Assembly (NCBI GenBank): GCA_020161265.1
Contig: JAIUOC010000001.1
Location: 248,001-312,000 of the forward strand
Length of the DNA stretch: 64,000 nt
Origin: Chloroflexota bacterium
GTDB taxonomy: Bacteria > Chloroflexota > Chloroflexia > Chloroflexales > Herpetosiphonaceae
Direction of reading: 5' to 3'
This document shows positions 50,860-62,800 of the stretch, piece after piece (the stretch's first letter is position 1; each line of letters starts with the position of its first letter). The position numbers and the translations under genes were made by a program. A model generated the notes under the pieces. The model searched no databases, was not told the origin of the DNA, and saw only the letters and a list, made by a program, of their open reading frames with translations.

Positions 50860-53800
50860 CTATTTTGCTGGTTCGTCGTGCCATGCGGCTAGCATTTTTA
50901 GATCAGGCTGAAAGCCCTGTACATGCAATGGCGCAGAGCGAAAACCAGCTTGGATTGCTGCTTGGCGATAGCGTAATGCTGCATCGGCGCTAACTAGGCC
51001 ATGGGTCAGTGGCAGGTTAGGATCGGCTGCCCACAACAGCGCCTCAAGTTGACAACTAGCAGCGCTATCTGGAATAACTTCGGCCATGATCCGTTGGCGC
51101 AATCCTGGATTATCGATTGGTAGATCAATTGTGCGTAGGCTGGGGCCGCATGCTAATTGACCACCGCCCACGATCAGCACATCGCCAGCGCGTTGCATGC
51201 GCTGGATCGCCGCGCCTGTGTCAAGACAAGCTGGAAAAGAATCATCAATGACAATCGTTCGGGCTTGGAGCCGTTCAACATCGATAATTTCTGGGCTGCT
51301 GGTGGCGGCAACAATAACTTGGGCTTGATAGATTGCGGCAGGAACCTTGCCCTCACTCGCCATAACCCTGATGGTTCCTTGATAGCCTAGATCCTGAGCT
51401 AGTGATTGAGCCAGTGCCTTCAGGCGTGGCACATGGCCTGTCGTATCACACAAAATCAACGAACGAGGATGGGGCAAAGTCTTGAGCAGCACTTGCAATA
51501 CCGCTTGGCCAATTGAACCAAGGCCAACAAATGCCATAGTGCAGCCTTCCAGCAGGCGACCCGTTGCCTTGAGCGCGGCCTCAATGGTTTGGATAACTGC
51601 GACAACGGTTGTGGCATGACCAGTAGTCAAGGCCGGAGTTGCTTGATTATTGCCTGCTAGCAGCCGTAGAACCCCAAATCCATAGCCGCTAAGCGCTGGG
51701 AGCATGCCTGCCAATGAGACACATCGCACTCCCTGCGTTTGGGCTAGCAGCATGCCTTTGGCAATTTCGGCCTCAAGTTGGGGAGCATTCTCGCTGTGTA
51801 GTTCTTCGGCAAACCAAGGCAGACAGAGCATGGCCGAAGCGCCAATCGGGGTTTGTAGCACTTCAACCCAACGTGGCTGACCTTGAGGGAATAACAAGCG
51901 GCGCAGCTGTTCGCGCACCATGGTGCTAGCTCCTTGCAGCCCTACCATTTTCGCAAGGCTTGAGCTTGAGGGCAGATAGCCGATTAATGCGGCATCAAGC
52001 GTTGACGGTAGCAGGGTACCGGATGCTTGATTGGCCGAACTAAAGCGAATTGGACTAGGGGATGTTGCTAGCGCTAGACTCGCGAGATCGGCAAGCATCT
52101 GCTCGATCATTGCGTGCAGCTTGTGCTGTTCTAGCGTATCCGCAGCAGCTTGGAGCGTGAATTGAAGGGTGTTATTGACCACCCGCACCGCCAATAAGAT
52201 TTCTGTTGCGCCAAGTGGCGGGTTTATTTCCGTTTCAGAAGCCTGCCAATCAAGTGTGAGAGTTTGACTAGTTAATTTTCCTAGTGCATCGAAATCTAAG
52301 AAGGTAAAGAAAAACTGAGCACCAGTCGCAGTAATCGCCGACAGCTCGCTTGCTTGAGGATTGGTTGTGCTAGCAAGAATGCGTGTAATTTCTGATGGCG
52401 GTAATGCATGGAGATAGGCTGCCCTAAATGCCTGGGCAACTGGTTGCAATAGGTCGTGCACTAATGAGCGATCGTAGCTTGGATGCGAAATGCGAATCGG
52501 TAGCGCCGTTGCAAAGCATCCAAAGATTCGCTCGATATCAGGCAGATCAAGATCGCGTCCGGCATGGGCGGTGCCGACGACCAGATCATCAACTCCACTC
52601 AGCCTGCGGAGTTGCTGGACAAAGATGGTCAAAAGTACAAGATAGGGGGTCAAACCTACCGATGTGGCGATTTGGCGTAGTTGTTCAACCCTGCTTGCAG
52701 GTAAGGTTCGAATCTCCTTTAAAAAACCAGCTGACTTGGCTGCGGCTTGCCTGCTCGCTGAAAGTATGGGCCGATGATAGGGCGGTGCAAAGGTGTTGCG
52801 CCAATACTCCGCATTTGCTGAGAGCAGATTTGGCTGCTGTTGCAAAAGATTGACATAATCATTAAATGTTGAACGAAGTACTGGTAAGGCCGCAATTTCG
52901 CCGCGCCCAAAACTATCGTAAAGCCAGAGCAGTTCTTGACCAAAAATCCATGTGCTCCAGCCATCGCCAATAATATGATGGCCGCTGATCAACCAGATAT
53001 GGCGGGTTGGGCTTAGCCGAAGTACTTGCATCTGCAAAAGCGGATCATGCTCAAGGTTAAAGCGTCGAGCTTGGGCTGCTTGCCAGTAGGTTGTGAGCAC
53101 ATGCTGCTCGTCGATTCCAGCTGCCAATTCATCGCTTAAATCATCAAAACTTAACTGTGGGCGATGGTTTGGCTCTTCGCGCTGGGATGGTGGCCGTGCT
53201 TGACTATCGATCCGCACGCGCAACATCAAATGGCGATTTACAAGTGCCTCAAATGCTTGCCTCAGACAATTGAGTTCCAATGGGCCGTTTACCACGAGGC
53301 TGGCACACCACGTTGTTGCCGCACTCGGATCAAGTGCTTCTGCCAACAGAAATCCTTTTTGGATCGACGTTAGGCCAAAGTTGACTGGTTTAGGTTGATC
53401 TCCATTATGAGCAGCAAGCTTTGGCTTTGGTATTTGGCTGTTTTGGCTAGCCGCTTCGGCATCGATGATGCGAGCGCAGGCGGCTAAGGTTCGTTGTTGA
53501 TAGAGCATCGCAGCCCGTGGTAGGTTGGAAACCCGCCCTTTCAGCTGGCTCAAGACCTGAAGTAAACGTAATGAGTCGCCACCAAGATCAAAAAAATCAT
53601 CCTCGCGCTGCACCACTGGCAGTTGCAACACGTTCTGCCAGATTTCGGCTAGCAGCTGTTCCGTTGGGGTGGTTGGCAGGTTGCCATGGTTAATCAGGGT
53701 TGGTTCAATCCTCGGCAGCAGTTGTAAACGCGATCGGTCGATTTTGCCAGAGCTGGTTGTTGGCAAGCGTGGTACTCGATAAAAACGTTGAGGAATCATA

Positions 53801-56800
53801 AACTCTGGTAATAAGCTTCGTAACCAGCGGCGCAGGATTGTGGTTGCTGGGAGTTCAGCACTTGACTCAAGATATACGACAAGCATTGGCGCGGGCTGAT
53901 CTTCCGCTTCCAGCCAAACAACACAGCGAGTAATCGATGGATGTTCTAGTAGCGCTGCTTCAATTTCGAGGGGTTCAATCCGATAGCCATTTAAACTAAT
54001 TTGATGATCGGCTCTGCCCATAAAGACGAGATTTCCATCGGACAATTCGCGCACAAGATCGCCTGTTCGATATAACCGTTCGCCAGTTCCGAGCGGATCA
54101 GGAACGAATTGAATGGCTGTAAGATCGGGTTGCCCTAGATAGCCTGGCGATAGGCCTAGACCACCAAGGTACAGTTCGCCGATCTCCAGTGGTCGGCAAG
54201 TTTGGCCCTGCGCATCGAGCACGCGCGTAATAACCCCACTGATCGGCTGGCCAATTGGGATCTGGAGTTCCGTGTCGCTAGGTCGCGAGGGAATCCGATA
54301 GCAAACTGCGTTGATGGTTGCTTCGGTTGGCCCATAATGATTGACAATCTGCTGTCGTTCGCCATAGATATCCATCCATCGGCGAACATAACTGGCTGGC
54401 AATGCCTCGCCACCTACGCCAATTAACCGCAACTCTGTTAGCGCTGGGGCTGGCTGGCCTTCGGCGATTTGCTGTTCAATGCTGCTTATCAAGCGCTCCC
54501 ATAAGGCGGGCACTGAGCGCCAGATTGTTGGTCGCTCCTGCTCAATCGCAGCTAACAGTGCGTTTGGATCACGAATAACCAGCGGTTCAAGCACAATCAC
54601 TGTGCCGCCGGAGGTCAGCGGGCCAAGAATTTGACTAATGGCAGCATCGAAACTGAGTGCCGCCGTCAGCAAGAGCCGATCATTGGGGCTATAATCGAAG
54701 GTCTCAGTCAGCCATTGAAGATAGCTTGCCAGCGATCGTTGACTGATCGGTACGCCCTTGGGTGTTCCAGTCGAGCCAGAAGTGAACATAATATAGGCGG
54801 TTGCATCGGCCTCTGTGCGTAGCACCCTAGATTGTGCTGGTTGGATTAAAGGCGAACTCTGGATGAGCCGATCTAAACAGCTACTCGTTAACGTTGCTGT
54901 TGCATTGTGCTGGAGTTGCTCGGCAAGCAGCCGCGTATCTTCGTGATACAAGAGCAACTGGGCTTCGGCTTGTTGGAGTTGATGTTGAAGTTTTTGGCTA
55001 GGATAATCAGGATTTAGCCCAATCCAGGCAACTCCTGCCCACAAAGCGCCAACCATGCCCACAATGCTGGCAATACTTGGCTGGGTTAACAGCCCAACTG
55101 ATTGATTTGGCTGGGTGCTATGCAGCTTAAGCCAGTTGGCTACTTGATGCGCAGCATCGGCTAGCGCTCCATAGGTTAAGGATGCGCCACCCGCTCGAAC
55201 GGCAATCTGCGCTGGTTGGCCTAAACATTGGTTAAGGATACGTTGCGGAGTAAGCACGAGTTCAATCGGGCTGAGCTGAGGGTTTGGTGCATCAAGCGTC
55301 GTTATATCGACATGGATTGACTGCACCATCGCCGTAAGTTCTTGCTGATATCCATCGGCCAGGTTGGCAATGGTTTGGGCTTGAAATGCGTTGGTTTGAT
55401 ATGTCCACATGCATTGGAGCGTCTGATTAAATTCCCAAATCAGCAACGAGAGCCGTGTAGATGGGGTTGCCGTGCGAGCAACTAGGTCGTGAATGGTTAT
55501 TGGGCAATCGTTGGGCAGCTCTCCCGAAAAGCGAGCAAGACTGAACGAGGCCGCTCCTGACGCATGCAACTCGTTCGAATGCAGCTTGAACAAGCCTGCC
55601 ACATCACGCGCCGAGATTGTGCGATGCTGTTGGATCGCTGCCCATTGATCACGGACAACCGAGGCGAGGGTGGTGCTAGTTTCCGCGCTGCCCATCTGCA
55701 AAAGCAATGGAATTTGATCGGCGCAGCAACCAACCATAGCTTCAATTCCCGCGAGTTTGATATCGCGGCCATGTTCAGCAACATTGATGCTCATGGCGTT
55801 TGCTTGGCTCCAGTTTGCCAGTTGACGGGCATAGGTTGCTAATAAAAGATGAAACAGTGATACCCCAAGTGCCGCTGCATAGTGGCGCAGCCCAATACTG
55901 GTTTCACGATCAACCTGTTGGCGAATACTGCTGATCACTGGTTGGCTGGGTTTTGCCTCGATACGATCATCAGGGAGCGTCCAGGCAAGGGCGGCGCGAT
56001 GGTGTTGAATCTGGGTTTTCCACCAAGCCCGATCATGATCAGCCTGTGCACTGGTGTTGTTGTGCAATGTTTGGCTTACATACTGATTAAATTGACATGC
56101 AATGGCTTGTAGTTTGGCTGGTTGCCCTTGGGTTTGTTGGGTATACACCTGCCACAGCTCAGTCAGCAAAATCTGCATACTCCAGCCATCGGCGATGCTA
56201 TGGTGGAGCAGCCAAAAAAGTACCCAACAGTTTTCAGTTTGACGATAGAGCACAACCCGAAAGAGTGGCGCTTGATGCAGATCAAAGGCATAATTGATCA
56301 ATCCAGCTTCCAACGACTCCAAATCAGTTGATGCTTCGTGTTGCTCAAACCACAGAGCTATTGGTAGTTGATCAGCTGGGATGATCTGCTGGCGTGGCGT
56401 TGTTTGCTGTTGATCGATTGGCTCGAATTGGCAGCGCAGCAGCGAATGACGTTCTACCAAATAGCCCAGAGCTGCTTGCAAGGCTGTTTGATCAAGCGGC
56501 CCTGCAATATCTTGGCGCACAAAGCTGAAGGTTGGCATTTCAGGGTAGAGTTGGTTGCCAAGGTAGAAGGCTAGTTGTGATGGTGCAAGCGCAAACGAAT
56601 TCTCAGTACTTGCGCCTGTTGTTGCTGCGGTTGGGGCGCTTGCTGTTTGCGGCCAGTCGGTTGTGTCGAGATGCTCGGCCAAGGCTCGAATAGTTTGGAA
56701 TTCGAAAAATAAGGTCAGTGGTAAGACTCTACCGCTAGATTGTTCAAGCTGTTTTACCAGATCAACTGCTTGCAGCGAATCAAGCCCAAGTGATAGAAAT

Positions 56801-59800
56801 GAAGCATCGGGCGAAATACTAGCCGGATCGATCCGCAGAGCTTTGCCAATTAAGGATTGAAGCTGTTGGGCAATTGGGCTGGAAATGTTTGGCAACTTGG
56901 TTAAACTGGGTTGCTCAATCGAGGCTGCTGGGAGGCTTGTGCGAAGTTCGGTCGCTGGCGCGTTGCTATGCGGAGCCAAGACCACCAATTGGCTATGCTG
57001 GCTGTTTAGCGCTTGCTCAAATGCTTGCAATGCATGGTTTGGTTGCAACGGAGGCAAGCCACGCTGCTGAAGTCGATTTGTTACCAAGGGCATTGCGGCC
57101 AAGCCGATCCCATCCCATGCCGCCCAATTTAAGGCGAGCATTGTGCGTCCGGCCCATCGTTCGCTCGTAGCAAACGCATCAAGGAAGGCATTCGCTGCCA
57201 CATAATCGGCGATCCCTCCGCCAATCCCCGCGATCACCGCTGCAATCGATGAGCAGGTGATAAAAAATGCTGGTTGCTGACCATATCGTTCAAGGGTTCG
57301 GGCTAGTAGCCAGGTTCCTTTAACTTTTGGGGCAAGGACGGCGGTAAATTGCTCAGGCTGCTTGGCCGAGAGCGAGCCAACGTCAATGGTTGCGGCAGCA
57401 TGGATAATCCCGAAAATTCTGGCATTGGTGGTTAGCTTAGCAATCAAGGCTTCAACTTGCTGCGCATCACAAATATCAACCTGATGATAGTCTGCCTCTG
57501 CTCCAAGTGCTTCAAGTTCGGCCAGTAATCCAGCTCGTTGCGGATTAATCGCTGAACGACCAAGCAGGATCAGCTTTGGGCGGTTGTGAGTGGCGAGATG
57601 CCGCGCCAGCAGTGCTCCAACCCCACCCGCCCCGCCAACAATCACGATGACGCGGCCTACTGGCTCAGCTGGTGTTAACAGGTTGTGCGATGGTAGCCCT
57701 GCCGGAAGTGGCGCGATGCTACGGCTTAATCGCTTGCCGTCGCGCCAAGCAAATACTCCGCTGATTGGCTGCACGCCAAGTTCTTGAACTAGCGTTTTGG
57801 TTTGCTCCACAGCAGTATCAGCCCAAGGCAGATCAATCACCACACACGGAAATCCAGGATTCTGATCAGGGATTGCCGCGCCCAGCCCAGCAACCAGTGC
57901 TCGTTCAGCCGCAACATCTTCATCAGTACTTGGAGTGTATGCACCAGCTGTAACCACCCATAAGCCTGCTGGTTGCTCGGGCCATGTCAGCATTGCTTGG
58001 GTTGCTTGTAAGAGTTGTAAAACTCCCTGATCAAGTTGATCGGCATGAGTAATTGTTGGCAAGGGGCCACAATCTGCTAAGAAAATCACGCCATACGGCT
58101 GGTCTGCAAATGTTGGTTGTTCGCTTGCTAACGAATCATTGTTTATAATCATGCATTGCTGCCCAAGCGCATTGATTGCGCTGGCAAGCTTTGTGGCAAG
58201 TTCCTGTGCCATCGGACTAATAATCAGCCAGGTATTGATCGTAGTTGTTTGGCTTGGTAGTGCTACCTCATTCCAGACGATCGCATGGAGCAAGCTCTGG
58301 GTTGAGGGTACTGGCGGCGGTGTAGTCTGCTCGGATTGGAGATCATCCAATTTGAGCAAAATCTGGCCATCGGTGGCTTTGAGCTGCAAACTATAGCCGC
58401 TTGGTGTCGGATTGAGGGTTACGGCGGCGATTTGCTGATTATTGTATAAGGCAATTTGGGCCGGCTTTGGATGCAAGCTCATGGCGCTAGGTTGTGGGTT
58501 TGTTGCTAGCGTTGGCAGCCAGTGTCGTTCACGGGCGAATGGATAGGCTGGGAGCGCGACCCGTCGGCCACCAGCCAAACTGGCGACGATTGCCGCCATA
58601 TCGAGATCAATTCCTTTGACCCACAAGCGACTGAGGGCCGTTCGAATGCTAGCATGATCATTTTCGCCTCTGCGTAGTAGTGCCTCGACATGCCCTGTGC
58701 GTTGGCCCAAAGTTTGGCGTGCAAAGGCCGCTAGCGTGCTGCCCGGGCCAATTTCAATAAACGTGGTAAAACCTTCATTAATTAATCGTTCGATTGCAGG
58801 CGCAAACTGGACTGGCTGAATTGCTTGGTTTGCCCAATATGTTCCGTCGAGCGTTGTAGCACCACCGAGCCAATCGACGTTGACGCTGCTCAGCATCGGG
58901 ATGCTTGGCGGATTTGGGGCGAACGCTGCCGCTGCTGCGGCGATTGGTTGGGCAGCGGCTTGGATTAATGGCGAGTGATAGGCCATCTGTTGGTTGATGC
59001 TGATCGCTGTATAGCCATCGTATTCCAAGCGTTGCAAGGCCTGCGTAACCGTATGAGTTTTTCCGGCAATCACCACTTGGTTGGGGGTATTGAAAGCAGC
59101 GATGCTCAAATCGGCTGCCATCGGGGCAACAACCGCCTGTACCACCGCTGCTGGGGCAAAAACCGCTGCCATCATGCCTGGCTCAGCATGGGTTGCCATG
59201 AGCTGGCCACGCGCCCGCGCAAGCTCTAAAACCGCTTCAAAGCTGAGGCTTCCGGCAATACATGCCGCTGCTAGCTCACCAACACTATGCCCAACCACAG
59301 CATCCGGAGCAAGCCCCCAACTGATCACCAGTCGCGCTAGGGCTACTTCAAATGCAACCAACAGCGGTTGCGTAATCGCAGTATCGGCTAACATGGCGCT
59401 ATCGACATCAGAATCAAAACACCACTCAAGGAGCGTTCGACCATTAATCAGCCCTAACTGGACTGATGCTGCGTCGAGAGTTGTTTTAAAAATTGTTTGC
59501 TCTTGATAAAGCGCTGCGCCTTGTTGGGGATACTGAGCGCCTTGCCCAGCAAAAAGCAAGGCTATTTTACCGTGGTGACCGCTCGTCGATGTTTGGGTGA
59601 CTGCGGGGTTAGGCTGATTTGTGGCGAGCTGCTCTAAGGCTGAGATCAGCTCGGTGCGCGGCTCCTTGGTTGGATCAATCAGGATTGTTGCGCGTTGTTC
59701 AAACATCTCGCGTTCGGCCATGCTGAAACAAACATCTGCCAGACTGAGGCTCTGATCGCTGTGCAGACGTTTGGCTAATGCTTGAGCAAGCTGGCCTAAG

Positions 59801-62800
59801 GCAGTTTGGGTTCGGGCTGAAAGCGCTAATAGCTGGAATGAATGCTTCGTGCTGATTGCTTGTGACTGGTTAGCATTTGGCGCAGCTTCAAGAATAACAT
59901 GGGCATTCGTTCCGCCAAATCCAAAACTATTAATGCCCGCTCGTAGCGGTTGCGGCCCGTGCCATTTCGTTAATGTGCTATTAATTGCCAAACCACTTGC
60001 TGCTAGCGCAATGCGCTGATTGGGCGTTGTGTAATGGAGTGATGGTGGAATTTGGCCATGTTGTAGCATTAAAATCACTTTGATTAACGACGGAATGCCC
60101 GCTGCATTCAGCAAATGACCAATATTGGTTTTGACCGAACCAATCAGACGCGCTTCGCCTGCAGGTGGGAGAGGGAAGATTTGGGCTAATGAGCGAGCCT
60201 CGATCGGATCACCAATTGCCGTTCCAGTACCATGAGCTTCAATATACGAGACACTTGCTGGCTCGATCCCCGCGTTATGATAGGCCTGCTCAAGTACCTC
60301 GGCTTGGCGCACTGGGTTGGGAGCCATAGGACTGAGGCCATGGCCATCATTATTAATCGCTGAACCACGGATCAAGGCCAAGATTGGGTCGCTATGCTGT
60401 TGGGCAATTGCTTGGCGTTCCAAGATGATGATTCCTGCACCCTCGCCTAGCACAATGCCATCAGCCTCAGCATCAAAAGCCCGACAACGCCCGCTTGGCG
60501 ATAATGCCCCAGCCAGCCCCAGCAGCTGGTGCGCCGTATTATTTAGATTGAGATTAATCCCGCCGACGATCGCCATATCGCAATCACCAGCTAATAAACT
60601 TGTTCGGGCCAGATGTAACGCCACTAAACTTGATGAACAGGCTGTATCAATCGCAATTGCTGGCCCGTTGAGATCAAGGCAATGGGCGATGCGTCCAGCA
60701 ATCAGATTGCGCATTGTTCCGGTAACGGTTGCGGGATGTAATGGTGAGCCACTATCAATCAGGGGGATTAGCAACTGCTGATATATCGATTCTCCGACTC
60801 CAATAAACACGCCAACCCGCCTGCCGAGCCTTCGGCTACCTGCATAGCCTGCGTGCTCTAAGGCTTGATACGCTAATTCCAACAAAATCCGCTGTTGTGG
60901 GTCGATGACTGCCGCTTCAGCTGGGCTAATCTTGAAGAACGCCGAATCGAAGCAATCTATATCGGCGATACTGCTGCCCCAAACGAGTTCTGATTGCAGC
61001 GCGTTGTGCCGCGCGGCTGGTAGCGGGCGAATGCTATCGACCCCAGCAATGAGGTTGGCCCAAAACTCTTCAGGGGTTTCAGCATCGGGCAAACGACAGG
61101 CCATGCCAATAACTGCAATTGGCTCTGTTGCTGCTGGCAAAGGGTTTTTGCTGATTGATCGAGGCTGTATTTCAGGCACTTTTTGGGCTTGAAGTCGTAG
61201 CCAGTTGGCCAGTTTTGCTGGGGTTTCATAGGCTCGCAATACCGCAGGATCAGGCTCAACCTGAAATTGATCACCAATCAGCGCCAAAAGATCCATCAAT
61301 TGTAACGAGGTCGCGCCAAGCTCAAAAATTGATGTTTGCCAACCAATGATGTTTGGATCAATTCCAAGGGTTTGAGCGCAAAGCTGAATAATCGTTTGTT
61401 CGAGGTTGGCGGGAACGAGCGTAGCAGGGATTAGATGCAGTTTTGCTAAATCAGCATGAACTGCGTTAATCAGGCTATCAAATTCGCCCGCCTCATAGCG
61501 TGCTCGTAGCTGGCTGCGCCGTATTTTTCCGCTGGTCGTGCGAGGAAATTGCTTGGTCGCCAACGGCACAATTTCGATTGCACTGGTATTGGTTGCACGG
61601 CGTAGGCAGCGACTGATTTCGTTGAGTAGCGGAAGCGCTGCTTGCCAAATATTTTGATTGTGGCGTTGGATTGCTCGCGGCAGTGCAAGGAAGACCACAA
61701 CCCGCTCCGCAGCACCGCCAATCCGAGTTGCACCGCAAACCGCCAACCGACTATGTTGCAAGCCATCAATGCTGCGAATGCGATCTTCAAGGTCGGGAGC
61801 ATGATATTTTTGACCATTGACGATGATGATTTCTTTGGCTCGGCCAGTAATGACCAACCGACCATGCAGCAAAAAGCCTAGATCACCAGTGCGTAGCCAG
61901 CCATCGGCAAATGCAGCGGTTGGGTCAGTTGCTCGATGATAGCCACGCATCAATTGCGGCCCAGCCACCTGAATCTGTCCAATATAGCCATCAGCCAATA
62001 CATCATCACGATCATCAACAATCCGTAGCGAGCAATTTGGCAACACTCGGCCTACATCTACGATTTCGAGGGGCGGCTCAGCCTTGGGGCTTGCAGGTTG
62101 CGATAGATCCTGTTGAGCGTGATCGACCATAACAGCTCTGCCCTCGTGTACCAACAGCTGGCGATCAAGCAGATAGGTATGCATGCCAGTGCCAAGCGGC
62201 GAGAGCGTAACGCCAACGCATGCCTCGGCCAGCCCATAGACTGGTAGTAGCGCTTGAGGGGCTAGGCCGGCTGGGGCAAGGTGTTCAAGAAAAGCCCGAC
62301 AGGTTGCTGGAATAATCGGTTCGGCGCCAACCACCAGTGCCCGCACACAGCTGAGATCAAGTGCTGCAATCCGCTCTGCTGGTACGCGTCGAGCGACTAA
62401 CTCCAGCGCGAAGGGTGCTGCTGTGAGCAACGTTGCCCGATGGCGATCAGCGAGTTCTAGCCAGATCAACGGTCGGCGGGCAAAATAAAATTCAGCGATT
62501 TTTACCTGCTTGATGCCGACGGCAAGTGGCAAGAGATGGGTTGTAATCAAGCCCATATCGTGATAGTAGGGCATCCAAGTTACCGTACTATCTTGGTCAT
62601 TCATCGCACAGGCGGCCCGCATCTGGCGCAGGTTGGCAAGCAATGCTGCATGGGTTAATTCGATACCTCGTGGATTACCCGTACTTCCCGATGAAAACTG
62701 AAGATAGGCAATCGCATTTGCTTGAGGATGCCAAGTCTCAATGGACACTTGGTTATTGTGATATATAGTAGTCTGTGAAACAGAATTGAAAAGCTGAATA

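Noticed and set aside
50860..52000. Thioesterase or standard thioester-reductase release domain
   Set aside because: No GxSxG alpha/beta-hydrolase motif and no GATGFLG/YxxxK short-chain-dehydrogenase pattern; the sequence fits the AAR plan instead.
52428..52853. Plus-strand open frames within the megasynthase gene, such as this 141-codon one
   Set aside because: They lie antisense to strongly supported C, A, KS, AT and KR domains and encode no recognisable family.
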